A DNA stretch of 22,457 nucleotides from an uncultured Phascolarctobacterium sp. Lineage in GTDB: Bacteria; Bacillota; Negativicutes; Acidaminococcales; Acidaminococcaceae. Made by a program: the position numbers and the translations under genes. The notes under the pieces were generated by a model, which was given only the letters and a program-made list of their open reading frames with translations, searched no databases and was not told the origin of the DNA. Shown here one piece after another: positions 14,300 to 21,504 of this stretch; the first letter of the stretch is position 1; each line of letters opens with the position of its first letter. The stretch is from positions 1 through 22,457 of the forward strand of contig UQXH01000028.1 in the NCBI GenBank assembly GCA_900545025.1. The letters run 5' to 3'.

Positions 14300-15613
14300 T
14301 TAAATAGTTTCGATAAATCCATCTATAATATTTTGGACAAACACATACTGCCAACGGCCGCTTTTTTTCTCCCGCAGCGCTTCGTCATGAGCCTGCTGTC
14401 TGCATTTGGCGCAGGCATATCTGGGCAGGCAAGCAATAAAGGCGCTTTGGTCGCCAAAACGTGTACCTTCGGCAGCCGTCTGGATGGTGAAATAACCGCC
14501 GCAGCTGCAATAATGCACTGTTTCCAGCTGCTGCTCACGGATTCCTTCTTCATCATAATAGATGCCTTTACGCCGCTGCCAAATGCCGCCGCATTTATCA
14601 AGCAGCTGTTTCTGCGTCTTGGCACGGTTAAAGTATATTTCTCCCACCTGCTCAATTAACTGATCCACCCGCTGATTACAGCGTTTATCCTGTACGCGCA
14701 GCATACTTAGGTCCGGCTCCACGACCTTGCTGTAATCCATACCTGCCATGGCAAGGATAATGCCTGTATTGACATAAGGCAACGCGCTTTCAATGGAATA
14801 ACCGCCCTCCAGCACCGCTATATCGGCCTGCAGCTTATCTGCGAGCCGGGCATAGCCCTGCGCTGTTACCGACATGGAAGCTAAGGGATCGGAAAAATGG
14901 TTATCCTGACCGGCAGAGTTAATAATCAGTTCCGGCTGAAAATCTTCCAATATATGGCTGATAAGCCCGTCATACAGTCTGTGCAGCCCTTCATCGCCAG
15001 TACCAGGCAGCAGCGGCAGGTTTATATTCGTCCCCCAGGCGCCGGGGCTGCCTGCTTCTTCGGGAAAACCTGTTCCCGGATAGAGCGTGCGCCCATCCTG
15101 ATGGAAGGAAATATACAAGGTATCCGGGTCATGGTAAAAGACATCCTGCGAGCCGTCGCCATGATGCACGTCCGTATCAACTACGGCAATCTTGCGCACC
15201 TGGTATTTACTGCGCAGATATTCCACCATGATAGCTTCAATATTAACAGTGCAGAAACCGCGGATACCATGCACAACGCGCATGGCATGATGTCCGGGCG
15301 GCCGTACCAGCGCAAAAGCCCGCTTAACCTCGCCGCGCATTACGGCATCAGCTGCAGTAAGACAGCCGCCAGCCGAAGCCAGGTGTGCCGGAGTTATCAG
15401 TCTGCCTATTGCAGGCACGCCTATATGGGCACGCTGCAAATCGTTAATCTGCGCCAGTCGCGGCCGATACTCCTTTATTTCTTCACAATCAAATAATCCT
15501 TCTTCCTCCAGCTGGTCACGCGTATACAGCAGACGCTCCTGCCTTTCAGGATGCGCAGGACTGATCATCCAGTCAAAGGCCGGGAAAAATACTAATCCAA
15601 GAGTGTCCTTCAT
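14300..15613 (-). CDS. Histone deacetylase-family amidohydrolase with C-terminal Cys-rich (zinc-ribbon-like) extension
   Basis: Residues 1 to about 300 form an arginase/deacetylase domain. RPPGHHAM holds the paired H108/H109, VVDTDVHHGDG holds zinc ligands D148 and H150, and SAGQDNHFSDPL holds the third ligand D237; EGGYS follows at 269-273. Bacterial members deacetylate acetylpolyamines, acetoin-related proteins or lysines; the substrate here is unknown. A C-terminal part of about 130 residues carries C369-x-C371 and C401-x2-C404 (plus C395), resembling a four-cysteine zinc ribbon. It is not part of the usual enzyme, which is 310-380 residues. The ATG overlaps the stop of the hydantoinase-like gene (ATGA) and the stop abuts rdgB. 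Confidence 0.88.
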   Translation of the reverse strand: MKDTLGLVFFPAFDWMISPAHPERQERLLYTRDQLEEEGLFDCEEIKEYRPRLAQINDLQRAHIGVPAIGRLITPAHLASAGGCLTAADAVMRGEVKRAFALVRPPGHHAMRVVHGIRGFCTVNIEAIMVEYLRSKYQVRKIAVVDTDVHHGDGSQDVFYHDPDTLYISFHQDGRTLYPGTGFPEEAGSPGAWGTNINLPLLPGTGDEGLHRLYDGLISHILEDFQPELIINSAGQDNHFSDPLASMSVTAQGYARLADKLQADIAVLEGGYSIESALPYVNTGIILAMAGMDYSKVVEPDLSMLRVQDKRCNQRVDQLIEQVGEIYFNRAKTQKQLLDKCGGIWQRRKGIYYDEEGIREQQLETVHYCSCGGYFTIQTAAEGTRFGDQSAFIACLPRYACAKCRQQAHDEALREKKSGRWQYVFVQNIIDGFIETI

Positions 15614-17259
15614 AACTCCACCTCCCTGCCGTGTACCTTGTGCAGGATGCCTGGTTTGAGCTGCATCCGCAGATTAAAAATATCACCTGTATCATAATAG
15701 CCGTGAACAGTACGGAAATGCTCACTGCTGATCAGCTCTACTTCCTGCGCCGGCAGCTGCCATTTTTCCGCCTGCTGCTGCAGCCATTCAGTCAGGATTG
15801 CTTCTGCCTTCTTCATATTAAAGCCGCGCGGCAGATGCTGCCTTTTGCCGCTCTCAGGAATAATATAATAACCATCCGTCGTATCGGCACGCAGACCAGC
15901 TGACAAAGTAGGACGTGCCAAAGCTGCGCCGATAGCATTGGCAACCATAGCTCCTGCCGGTATCTCTACAGGCAGGCTCATAGCCTTGCCGACAGCAGCT
16001 ACCAAGCCTCGGGCTCCACCACCCACACCAATAAGCTGCTGCGGTACAAATTCCGTACCGCGGATAACGTCATCAACGGTATAAACAGGCTGCTTCGCCC
16101 AGGCAGTCAGCATTTCATTGATAGTATCTGTAATCACCTTCACGGCGGCCTGCACGATCTTCTCTGCTTCCTGCAGCGGGCTGCCGCCAAAGGCAGCTAT
16201 AGCCTGCAACGCCTTTTCCGTATCACCAAAGCTGACATATCCGGCTACAATCAAAGCATCCGACAAAGTCGCCGCCTTGCCTCCCACTGCCGCTGCCGGC
16301 CCTTCACGCATCGGGCCGACCTGGTAGCCTCCGTCCACGGCAGAAATCCTGCTGTCGCCGCCAATGCCGATGCTGCGCATATGAAATGAGCGCACTGCCG
16401 TAGGATACCCCTTTAAGACTGCGCCCTTTTTCGCCATCAAAGGCATACCATGCTCCCAAAAAGCAATATCGGTAGTAGTACCGCCAACATCAAGAGAAAT
16501 ACTGTTCAGTTCCGGCGCAGACAATGCTTCAATCCCCAGCACAGACGCTGCCGGACCGGTAAACACCGCTTCCACCGGCTGATTTAAAGCAGCCTCCAAC
16601 GGCAAAGTGCCGCCGTCCGCCTTGAGTATATGCACAGGCGCCGTAATATGCCTTTGCGCCAGCGCCAGCTTCACTTTCTGGCAGAACTTATCAAAGACCT
16701 TATATACTGCTGCCGCAAAATAAGCGGAATTAGTACGCCGGATAAAATTCAGCTCGCCGCTTAATTCACTGCCTAAGAAAATTTTCTGGTACCCGCATTT
16801 TTTCAGCTCTTGCTTCAGCTGATACTCATTCTGCGGCTCCCGCACAGAAAATTTACCGCTGACAGCGCAGCTGCCGCTGCCTTTTCTGTTTAATAAGTCC
16901 CGATGCTTACTCCAATCTATCTGCGCTGTCACCTTGCCACGATGATCTACATAACCGCTGACATAATAAGGCGCTACAGGAAATTTTCCTTGCACGTTCA
17001 TACCGGGTCCCGTCATCACCGCCAGAAAAACAGGCTCGACCTTGTCTTCCGTCAGCGCATTAGTAACAATAGTACTGGAAATAACCACACGGCTCAGCCT
17101 GCTTACATCTACCGCGGTCAGCACCTTGTCCAACGCCTGCAGCACACTTACCAGCACGTCCTCATGATTCGTAGGCACTTTCGCCTGCGCGGCTACTTCC
17201 TGCCGGCTGATAACTACCGCATCAGTAAAAGTACCGCCGACATCTATTCCTAAAAGCAT
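15610..17259 (-). CDS. Hydantoinase/oxoprolinase family protein (HyuA-like ATPase)
   Basis: The protein is 549 residues from the ATG at 17259, which follows GGGGGTG by five bases and begins MLLGIDVGGTFTD, the phosphate-binding motif of the ASKHA fold. An upstream ATG at 17322 would add 21 unrelated residues and is rejected. A second phosphate motif, DVGGTTTD, is at about 257-264 and GIGGDS at about 298-303. Hydant_A_N plus Hydantoinase_A are complete, and a C-terminal segment of about 100 residues follows. Relatives open cyclic amides (hydantoins, 5-oxoproline) or carboxylate ketones with ATP, usually with a HyuB partner, which is absent here. The substrate cannot be named. It is the first gene of a four-gene overlapping operon. 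Confidence 0.9.
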   Translation of the reverse strand: MLLGIDVGGTFTDAVVISRQEVAAQAKVPTNHEDVLVSVLQALDKVLTAVDVSRLSRVVISSTIVTNALTEDKVEPVFLAVMTGPGMNVQGKFPVAPYYVSGYVDHRGKVTAQIDWSKHRDLLNRKGSGSCAVSGKFSVREPQNEYQLKQELKKCGYQKIFLGSELSGELNFIRRTNSAYFAAAVYKVFDKFCQKVKLALAQRHITAPVHILKADGGTLPLEAALNQPVEAVFTGPAASVLGIEALSAPELNSISLDVGGTTTDIAFWEHGMPLMAKKGAVLKGYPTAVRSFHMRSIGIGGDSRISAVDGGYQVGPMREGPAAAVGGKAATLSDALIVAGYVSFGDTEKALQAIAAFGGSPLQEAEKIVQAAVKVITDTINEMLTAWAKQPVYTVDDVIRGTEFVPQQLIGVGGGARGLVAAVGKAMSLPVEIPAGAMVANAIGAALARPTLSAGLRADTTDGYYIIPESGKRQHLPRGFNMKKAEAILTEWLQQQAEKWQLPAQEVELISSEHFRTVHGYYDTGDIFNLRMQLKPGILHKVHGREVEL

Positions 17260-17333
17260 ACCTGCACCCCCTTTTTCCGTATCAAAGTATAGCTTATTTA
17301 ATATTCCCTGCCACCGCAGCAAATACCTGCCGC

Positions 17334-17368
17334 TAAAAAAAATAAACTAACAGCGCTCCTGTCAGTTT
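17334..17368 (-). terminator. Terminator-like hairpin in the leader of the hyuA-like operon
   Basis: On the minus strand AAACTGACAG-GAGCG-CTGTTAGTTT forms a 10-bp stem with one G-U pair (17359-17368 with 17344-17353). It is followed by ATTTTTTTT. It is 75 bases upstream of the hyuA-like ATG and more than 230 bases downstream of the lysR terminator. It may be an attenuator or the end of a separate short transcript. Confidence 0.6.
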
Positions 17369-17475
17369 AAAAATAAATTTAAAGAAAATTAGGCAAAGGA
17401 TAATTTTTACATTATTTTATCCGGCTATGATATTTATAATACTGACCAAACAGTTTATCCTCATAACAATATTTT

Positions 17476-17603
17476 TTATTTCACAATTAATTCAATTCTT
17501 TGCCCTTCTTCTGTCATAGCTCTATTGTATACTATAACCATAGCAAGTGAACAGCTTGCTAAACCCTTCCCATCAAATTCATCATAAACAGCTTTCCTAA
17601 AGA
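17476..17603 (-). other. Coding-like fragment between lysR and the hyuA-like gene, possible gene remnant
   Basis: The stretch 17260-17644 has no clear gene. Within it one minus-strand frame reads like protein: AVYDEFDGKGLASCSLAMVI followed by VYNRAMTEEGQRIELIVK and TAA at 17476, with ordinary codon choice. No in-frame start with a ribosome site is present; upstream it runs into the lysR terminator and then lysR itself in another frame. It may be the 3' end of a decayed gene or chance. A candidate promoter, TTCACT-16-TACAAT (17551-17546, 17529-17524), lies inside it and could serve the hyuA-like operon. I do not recognise the sequence. Confidence 0.25.
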
Positions 17604-17640
17604 GAAAACACTCACTACATCCCCTGTGAGTGTTTTTCTC
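17602..17640 (-). terminator. Terminator of the lysR-type gene
   Basis: On the minus strand AACACTCAC and GTGAGTGTT (17634-17626 with 17615-17607) form the core stem around a 10-nt loop, followed by TTCTCTTT. The outer GAGAAA/TTTCTC flanks can lengthen the stem with one bulge. Confidence 0.8.
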
Positions 17641-17644
17641 TTTT

Positions 17645-18541
17645 TTATTTTTGTTGCCCGCTGTTGCTTTGCAGATAAAATTCCAAAAACTTATCTGCGC
17701 AGGCTGATAACGCCGCACCTTTCTCCCAGAACAGCATCTGCTCAAAAAACAATGCTGCTTCAGCAAGACGGCTGTACTGCATACCCTGCGGCAGGCTATG
17801 CAGGCAGCTGCCAGATACAACGGCTACAGCGCTGCCAGTAGACGCAAAGTTCAACGCAGCCCTGGCAGTAGTACTGGTAAACAGCATCAGCGGTGTAAAG
17901 CCAGCACCGGCACAAGCGTTGGCAAGCAGACGATAACAGCCAAAATTGCAGCAGAGCGGCACTCCTGCCAGCTCCGTCAGCTTCACTTCCTGCGGCGGAG
18001 TGAAAGACAGTCTATTGTCCTTAGTATAAACGACATAAAAATATTCCTTCTCACTGCCGCAGGTCTTAAATAAAGCCTTTTTGGCAAGCGGGGCGTTAGC
18101 AAAAGCAAAATCAGCCAAACCTTCCGTAATATGCTTCATCTGAGTCTGCACATCAACCTCGTGCACCTCATAAATAATATCAGGATACCGCAAGGAAAAA
18201 GGCAGCAGATAACGCTGCATAAAAAAATCTGTCACCCCCGGAGAAATACTGAAAGTAAGGCTGCCCGCACTGCCTTCCTGGTAGTTATTCATCTCTGTAA
18301 ACAGATTTTCTTCCAGCATGCAGATTTTCTTAGCTTTCCTCAGAAAAGCTTCTCCGGCTTCTGTCAGCTCTGCCTGACGCATACCTCTGCCGGTCTTCAG
18401 CAGTTTAATATTATAATACTGCTCCATAGTCCTCACCTGCGCGCTTAAAGCAGGCTGAGCCAGCGAAAGCTTCCTGGCCGCCGTTGTCAGATTACCTGTT
18501 TCGGCAATGGTAATAAAATTACGATAAAAATCAAAATCCAT
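17645..18541 (-). CDS. LysR-family transcriptional regulator
   Basis: The 298-residue protein has the LysR layout: an N-terminal winged helix-turn-helix (residues 1-60, with FITIAETGNLTTAARKLSLA and QPALSAQVRTME) and a periplasmic-binding-like effector domain from about residue 90 to the end. It is encoded divergently from the DASS-type transporter, separated by 114 bp that hold two identical palindromes. By the usual LysR arrangement it should autoregulate and control that transporter, with an anion or dicarboxylate as possible co-inducer (inference). AAAGGTG precedes the ATG. The hyuA-like operon on the same strand, beyond the lysR terminator, is another possible target. The effector cannot be predicted. 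Confidence 0.93.
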   Translation of the reverse strand: MDFDFYRNFITIAETGNLTTAARKLSLAQPALSAQVRTMEQYYNIKLLKTGRGMRQAELTEAGEAFLRKAKKICMLEENLFTEMNNYQEGSAGSLTFSISPGVTDFFMQRYLLPFSLRYPDIIYEVHEVDVQTQMKHITEGLADFAFANAPLAKKALFKTCGSEKEYFYVVYTKDNRLSFTPPQEVKLTELAGVPLCCNFGCYRLLANACAGAGFTPLMLFTSTTARAALNFASTGSAVAVVSGSCLHSLPQGMQYSRLAEAALFFEQMLFWEKGAALSACADKFLEFYLQSNSGQQK

Positions 18542-18552
18542 AACGCACCTTT

Positions 18553-18595
18553 AAAATAATATTTTTTTATTTTTATTAAAGAAAAATAATATTTT
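18553..18595. promoter_or_regulatory. Two identical 13-bp palindromes, candidate LysR operators
   Basis: AAAATAATATTTT occurs at 18553-18565 and again at 18583-18595, exactly 30 bp apart. Each copy is a perfect odd palindrome (AAAATA-A-TATTTT) and fits the T-N11-A style of LysR boxes loosely. The right copy overlaps the proposed transporter -35 box. The region is very AT-rich, which lowers confidence. Confidence 0.45.
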
Positions 18596-18621
18596 ACTTT
18601 TTTATAACTTAATTCTACAAT
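18593..18621 (+). promoter_or_regulatory. Promoter of the DASS-type transporter
   Basis: TTTACT (18593-18598), 17-bp spacer and TACAAT (18616-18621), 34 bp before the ATG. The -35 box overlaps the second 13-bp palindrome. Confidence 0.55.
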
Positions 18622-18655
18622 AAAAATAATCTTTAAACAAGAAGGAGCGATTTGT

Positions 18656-20086
18656 ATGTATGGCAAAAAGCGCAAACGCAGATACCACTTTCTGGCTGTT
18701 GCCGCTGGCCCGTCTATATTCTTACTCACCTTATTATTCCTGCAAGGCTTTTTCACCTTCCAGGGAGCTGCCGCACTCGGCACCATGCTGTGGATGGTTA
18801 CCTGGTGGATTCTGCGCCCGGTAAATATATCTGTTACTTCCCTGCTGCCCATCGCAGTCAACGGAATTTTCAACCTCTTACCCATGGAAGGCATTATCAG
18901 TCAGTATTTTTCTGAAATCATCGTATTATTGTTCGGCGCGGACTTAGTCTGCCTGACCTGGAGCACCACCGGTCTTGATAAAAGGATGGCTATCAAGATT
19001 CTTTGCTGCATCGGCCCTTCCCTAAAGCAGCAGATAAGGGTATGGCTCATCCTTTCTACTGTTATGTCCATCTTCTTGCCTAATGTCGTTGTCTGCACCA
19101 TCATGGTCCCGGTAGCAGTTTCTATGCTGCAATTTTTAGGCGAAGGCAATATCCGTTCCAGCCGCGTTGCCCTGCCGATACTGCTGGCTATCGTCTGGGG
19201 CGCCGGTATAGGCGGCTTCGGCTCGCCGTTAGGCGGCGCAGCTAACCTCGTCGCCATCAACTACCTTGAACAGCTTACCGGCAAAGAGTTTATGTATATT
19301 GACTGGCTCAGCCGTTTCCTCCCATTCCTGTTCCTTATCATGCTGCTTAACCTTTTCTTTCTGGAAAGGATTCCCGTCCCCAGACAACAGCTGGGCGAAA
19401 CCAAGCAATATTTCAGTAAGCTTTATGCAGGGCTGGGCCAAATGAATACCGGCGAAAAAATCAGCCTCTTTCTCTTTCTGACTGCCATGCTGCTGTCTTT
19501 CAGCCGTCCTTTGTTTGCAGATTTTCTGCCAGGTTTAAAACCTGCTTATATTTTCCTCATCTGCGGATTTATGACTTTTCTTTTTGAAGATGAAAACGGT
19601 AAATCCTTACTGAGCTGGGAACAGGCCGAACACGGTGTTATGTGGGGTATGTACTTTCTCTTTGCAGGCGGTCTGGCACTGGGTAAAATGGTAACTGATA
19701 CCGGAGCCGCTGCCAAAATGGCAGGGCTTATTACCATTCTGCCATTAAACGGCGGACTGGAAACCATCTTTGTATTTAATATTTTCTCCTGCCTGCTGAC
19801 CGAAATTTCCAGTAACACAGCAGCAGCAGCCATTGCTGTGCCCGTCGTCCAAAATATCGCACAGGCACTTGCCTTAAATCCCGTACCTTATATTATGATT
19901 GCCATCGTTGCTTTCAACACGGCTTACATCCTGCCGGTGTCCATCCGGGCCATACCGGTAAGCTATGGTCTTGACCCTTCCTGTCTGTTCCGTTATGGAC
20001 TCATCCTTTCGTTAAGCAGTGTACTGGTTATAACTATCGTGGGTTATATATTTATGACTTTCTTCCCCAGTTTCAGTGTATTGTGA
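18656..20086 (+). CDS. DASS (SLC13/CitT-ArsB clan) sodium-coupled anion or dicarboxylate transporter, atypical
   Basis: The 476-residue polytopic inner-membrane protein has about 11-12 hydrophobic segments and the inverted-repeat layout of DASS transporters. AAGGAG lies eight bases before the ATG. The second half keeps the signature SNT (S386-N387-T388 in EISSNTAAAA). In the first half the equivalent position reads P142-N143-V144 (FLPNVVVCTIMVP). The usual TPPN-like hairpin tips are also altered: GSPLGGAANLV (189-199) and LPVSIRAIPVSYG. A basic tail (GKKRKRR) precedes the first helix. Succinate, fumarate or malate uptake would suit the malate-fumarate genes nearby, but the changed substrate and sodium motifs make the substrate uncertain. 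It is divergent from the LysR regulator. Confidence 0.8.
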   Translation: MYGKKRKRRYHFLAVAAGPSIFLLTLLFLQGFFTFQGAAALGTMLWMVTWWILRPVNISVTSLLPIAVNGIFNLLPMEGIISQYFSEIIVLLFGADLVCLTWSTTGLDKRMAIKILCCIGPSLKQQIRVWLILSTVMSIFLPNVVVCTIMVPVAVSMLQFLGEGNIRSSRVALPILLAIVWGAGIGGFGSPLGGAANLVAINYLEQLTGKEFMYIDWLSRFLPFLFLIMLLNLFFLERIPVPRQQLGETKQYFSKLYAGLGQMNTGEKISLFLFLTAMLLSFSRPLFADFLPGLKPAYIFLICGFMTFLFEDENGKSLLSWEQAEHGVMWGMYFLFAGGLALGKMVTDTGAAAKMAGLITILPLNGGLETIFVFNIFSCLLTEISSNTAAAAIAVPVVQNIAQALALNPVPYIMIAIVAFNTAYILPVSIRAIPVSYGLDPSCLFRYGLILSLSSVLVITIVGYIFMTFFPSFSVL

Positions 20087-20094
20087 AAGGCAAT

Positions 20095-20132
20095 AAAAAA
20101 TGTCGATGTATTATAATACATCGACATTTTTT
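20095..20132. terminator. Bidirectional terminator between the transporter and XRE genes
   Basis: A perfect 26-bp palindrome (20101-20126; half-site TGTCGATGTATTA) is flanked by A6 on the left and T6 on the right. It therefore gives a hairpin with a U-tract on both strands, and ends the plus-strand transporter and the minus-strand operon that converges on it. Confidence 0.9.
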
Positions 20133-20165
20133 ATTTTAGTCATAATACTGTCATATACGTTCATT

Positions 20166-20501
20166 TTATTTTAACTTATTTTTCAAAGCAATCAATCGCA
20201 GTGCATCTATTAAATCTTCTGCTGAAAATCCTGCAAGTATATCCTGTTCAGATTTCTTTTCATTTTCTTCTTTTTTACCATAAACAAGCTCGTCTATACT
20301 GCATCCCAGATATTTACTGATTTTTATAGCTGTCGCCAGGCTTAGCCCCGTATTTCCATTTTCTATATTGCTCATATGGGTCTGTGATATGTCCAGTGAT
20401 CTGGCCAGCTTTATCTGCGATACACCTTTTGACATCCTGGTGAATCTAATGTTTTCACCTATTTTTCTGTAATCTATTTCCTTGATATCTTCCGACATCA
20501 T
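20166..20501 (-). CDS. XRE-family helix-turn-helix regulator
   Basis: The protein is about 111 residues. An HTH_3 domain spans about residues 13-67 (IGENIRFTRMSKGVSQIKLA, SLDISQTHMSNIENG, ATAIKISKYLGCSIDELVYG). It is followed by a Lys/Glu-rich linker and a short helical tail. No effector domain is present. Three possible starts lie together (GTG 20504, ATG 20501, ATG 20498); GGGGG placed just upstream favours 20501. It begins about ten bases after the stop of the secreted-protein gene and is the last gene on this strand before the shared terminator. It may regulate the surface-protein cluster upstream (inference). Confidence 0.9.
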   Translation of the reverse strand: MMSEDIKEIDYRKIGENIRFTRMSKGVSQIKLARSLDISQTHMSNIENGNTGLSLATAIKISKYLGCSIDELVYGKKEENEKKSEQDILAGFSAEDLIDALRLIALKNKLK

Positions 20502-20510
20502 CACATCCCC

Positions 20511-20984
20511 CTATCTTATAAAGTTCTTTTTCTTCTGCCACCTGTTTTTATTTTCCATGGCTTTCAGCGCTAAGCTATAAGCATTACTCATCGTCTTATC
20601 CTTACCTATCGGCATAAGTGTCATCTTGCTGCCTACATCTGCGCACACTCTGCCCTCTGCGTCTACTATATAGGCTGCTGCTATGCAGTAGTTTGCGCCT
20701 CTGTTGTCAAATAAATACAGGTATACGGCAGCTTCTGCCTGCTGCATATCTTCTCCCTGCCTTAAAGAGGCAAGAAATTCTGCATCAGTATATTTTTCTT
20801 CTGCTGCTACTGCAAGGTAATATTGTCCGTCTTTTTTTACTGTCCTTACAGTGTCCGTGTCGACATATAGGATACCGCAGTCAGTATTACCTGCTTTCTG
20901 CATTTTCTGAGCAGCTGCCGGTAATGCTAAAGCTAAACATAGCAGTAAAGAAACTGCTATTGTTATTAAACGTATCAGCTTCAT
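20511..20984 (-). CDS. Small secreted protein of unknown function
   Basis: The 157-residue precursor has a clear Sec signal peptide (MKLIRLITIAVSLLLCLALA, then PAAAQ, cleavage near residue 25). The mature part has ILYVDTDTVRTV (38-49), a pattern seen in small periplasmic beta-proteins of the surface-adhesin E type in which a conserved YxDxxT strand opens the fold; this likeness is from memory and weak. There are three cysteines in the mature part (C36, C100, C114). It ends in a basic stretch (RWQKKKNFIR). Its ATG is only seven bases after the previous stop and has no Shine-Dalgarno, so it probably depends on translational coupling. I cannot assign a function; location would be periplasm or outer membrane. 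Confidence 0.8.
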   Translation of the reverse strand: MKLIRLITIAVSLLLCLALALPAAAQKMQKAGNTDCGILYVDTDTVRTVKKDGQYYLAVAAEEKYTDAEFLASLRQGEDMQQAEAAVYLYLFDNRGANYCIAAAYIVDAEGRVCADVGSKMTLMPIGKDKTMSNAYSLALKAMENKNRWQKKKNFIR

Positions 20985-20991
20985 AATTTAA

Positions 20992-21402
20992 TTATTTATT
21001 TTGTTCTACAGGACTGAGAGCAAAATCCACCATCTTGTTATCTTTGTTAAAAGAAAGATTAATTGCAACAAGTTTTCTTTTACTGAAAGCAGCAATATAA
21101 GTTACTCTGTCAGTTTGATCAAATCTTTGGAAAGAATAGAATTTCACTTCTTTCATTCTGCCGAATTTATCTTTGACTTGTTCCTGCAATGCTGTATAAG
21201 TATTTTCGTTGAATTTATCTTTGAGCTGCACATCAAAGCCTTTGGTAAATTCGTTATAGGAAGGTACGGTCTGACTGAATGCTTTAATAAAAGTTTCTGC
21301 CGCAGCCTGCTGCTTGTTTAAATCTGCACCATCCGCTGCCATGCAGATACCTGCAAAAGTTATGGTAAATACGGCTGTTAAAATCATTACTAATTTTTTC
21401 AT
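20992..21402 (-). CDS. Small secreted protein of unknown function
   Basis: The 136-residue precursor starts with a signal peptide (MKKLVMILTAVFTITFAGIC, cleavage after MA near residue 22). The mature part is helical (FIKAFSQTVPSYNEFTKGFD, QEQVKDKFGRM) and then strand-rich (VKFYSFQRFDQTDRVTYIAA, LVAINLSFNKDNKMVDF), a helix-then-sheet order reminiscent of NTF2-like or DUF3887 proteins; no firm family. It has no lipobox or membrane anchor, so it is probably periplasmic. AAGGAG precedes the ATG. It lies behind a terminator that separates it from the trimeric adhesin gene, and no good promoter is seen in that gap, so it may be expressed by partial read-through. Confidence 0.8.
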   Translation of the reverse strand: MKKLVMILTAVFTITFAGICMAADGADLNKQQAAAETFIKAFSQTVPSYNEFTKGFDVQLKDKFNENTYTALQEQVKDKFGRMKEVKFYSFQRFDQTDRVTYIAAFSKRKLVAINLSFNKDNKMVDFALSPVEQNK

Positions 21403-21421
21403 ATACTTTTCTCCTTATGAT

Positions 21422-21460
21422 AAAAGTAAACTAAGGCAAGACCACCCTGCCTTAGTTTAC
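21422..21460 (-). terminator. Terminator of the trimeric autotransporter gene
   Basis: GTAAACTAAGGCA (21426-21438) and TGCCTTAGTTTAC (21448-21460) form a perfect 13-bp stem with a 9-nt loop. On the minus strand only TTTTA follows, so termination may be partial. Confidence 0.7.
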
Positions 21461-21504
21461 CCGTCTCAGTTTTAATTGATACCCGAAAACTTATTTTTAT
21501 TTAA

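Noticed and set aside
14897..15496. Plus-strand open frame of 199 codons opposite the deacetylase-like gene
   Set aside because: Shadow of a well-supported gene; no family features.
17260..17322. Upstream ATG at 17322 for the hyuA-like gene
   Set aside because: It adds 21 residues unlike the family, while the ATG at 17259 has GGGGGTG upstream and starts exactly at the phosphate-binding motif.
20101..20126. 26-bp perfect palindrome considered as an operator or att-like site
   Set aside because: It is flanked by A6 and T6 between two convergent genes, which is the standard form of a bidirectional intrinsic terminator.
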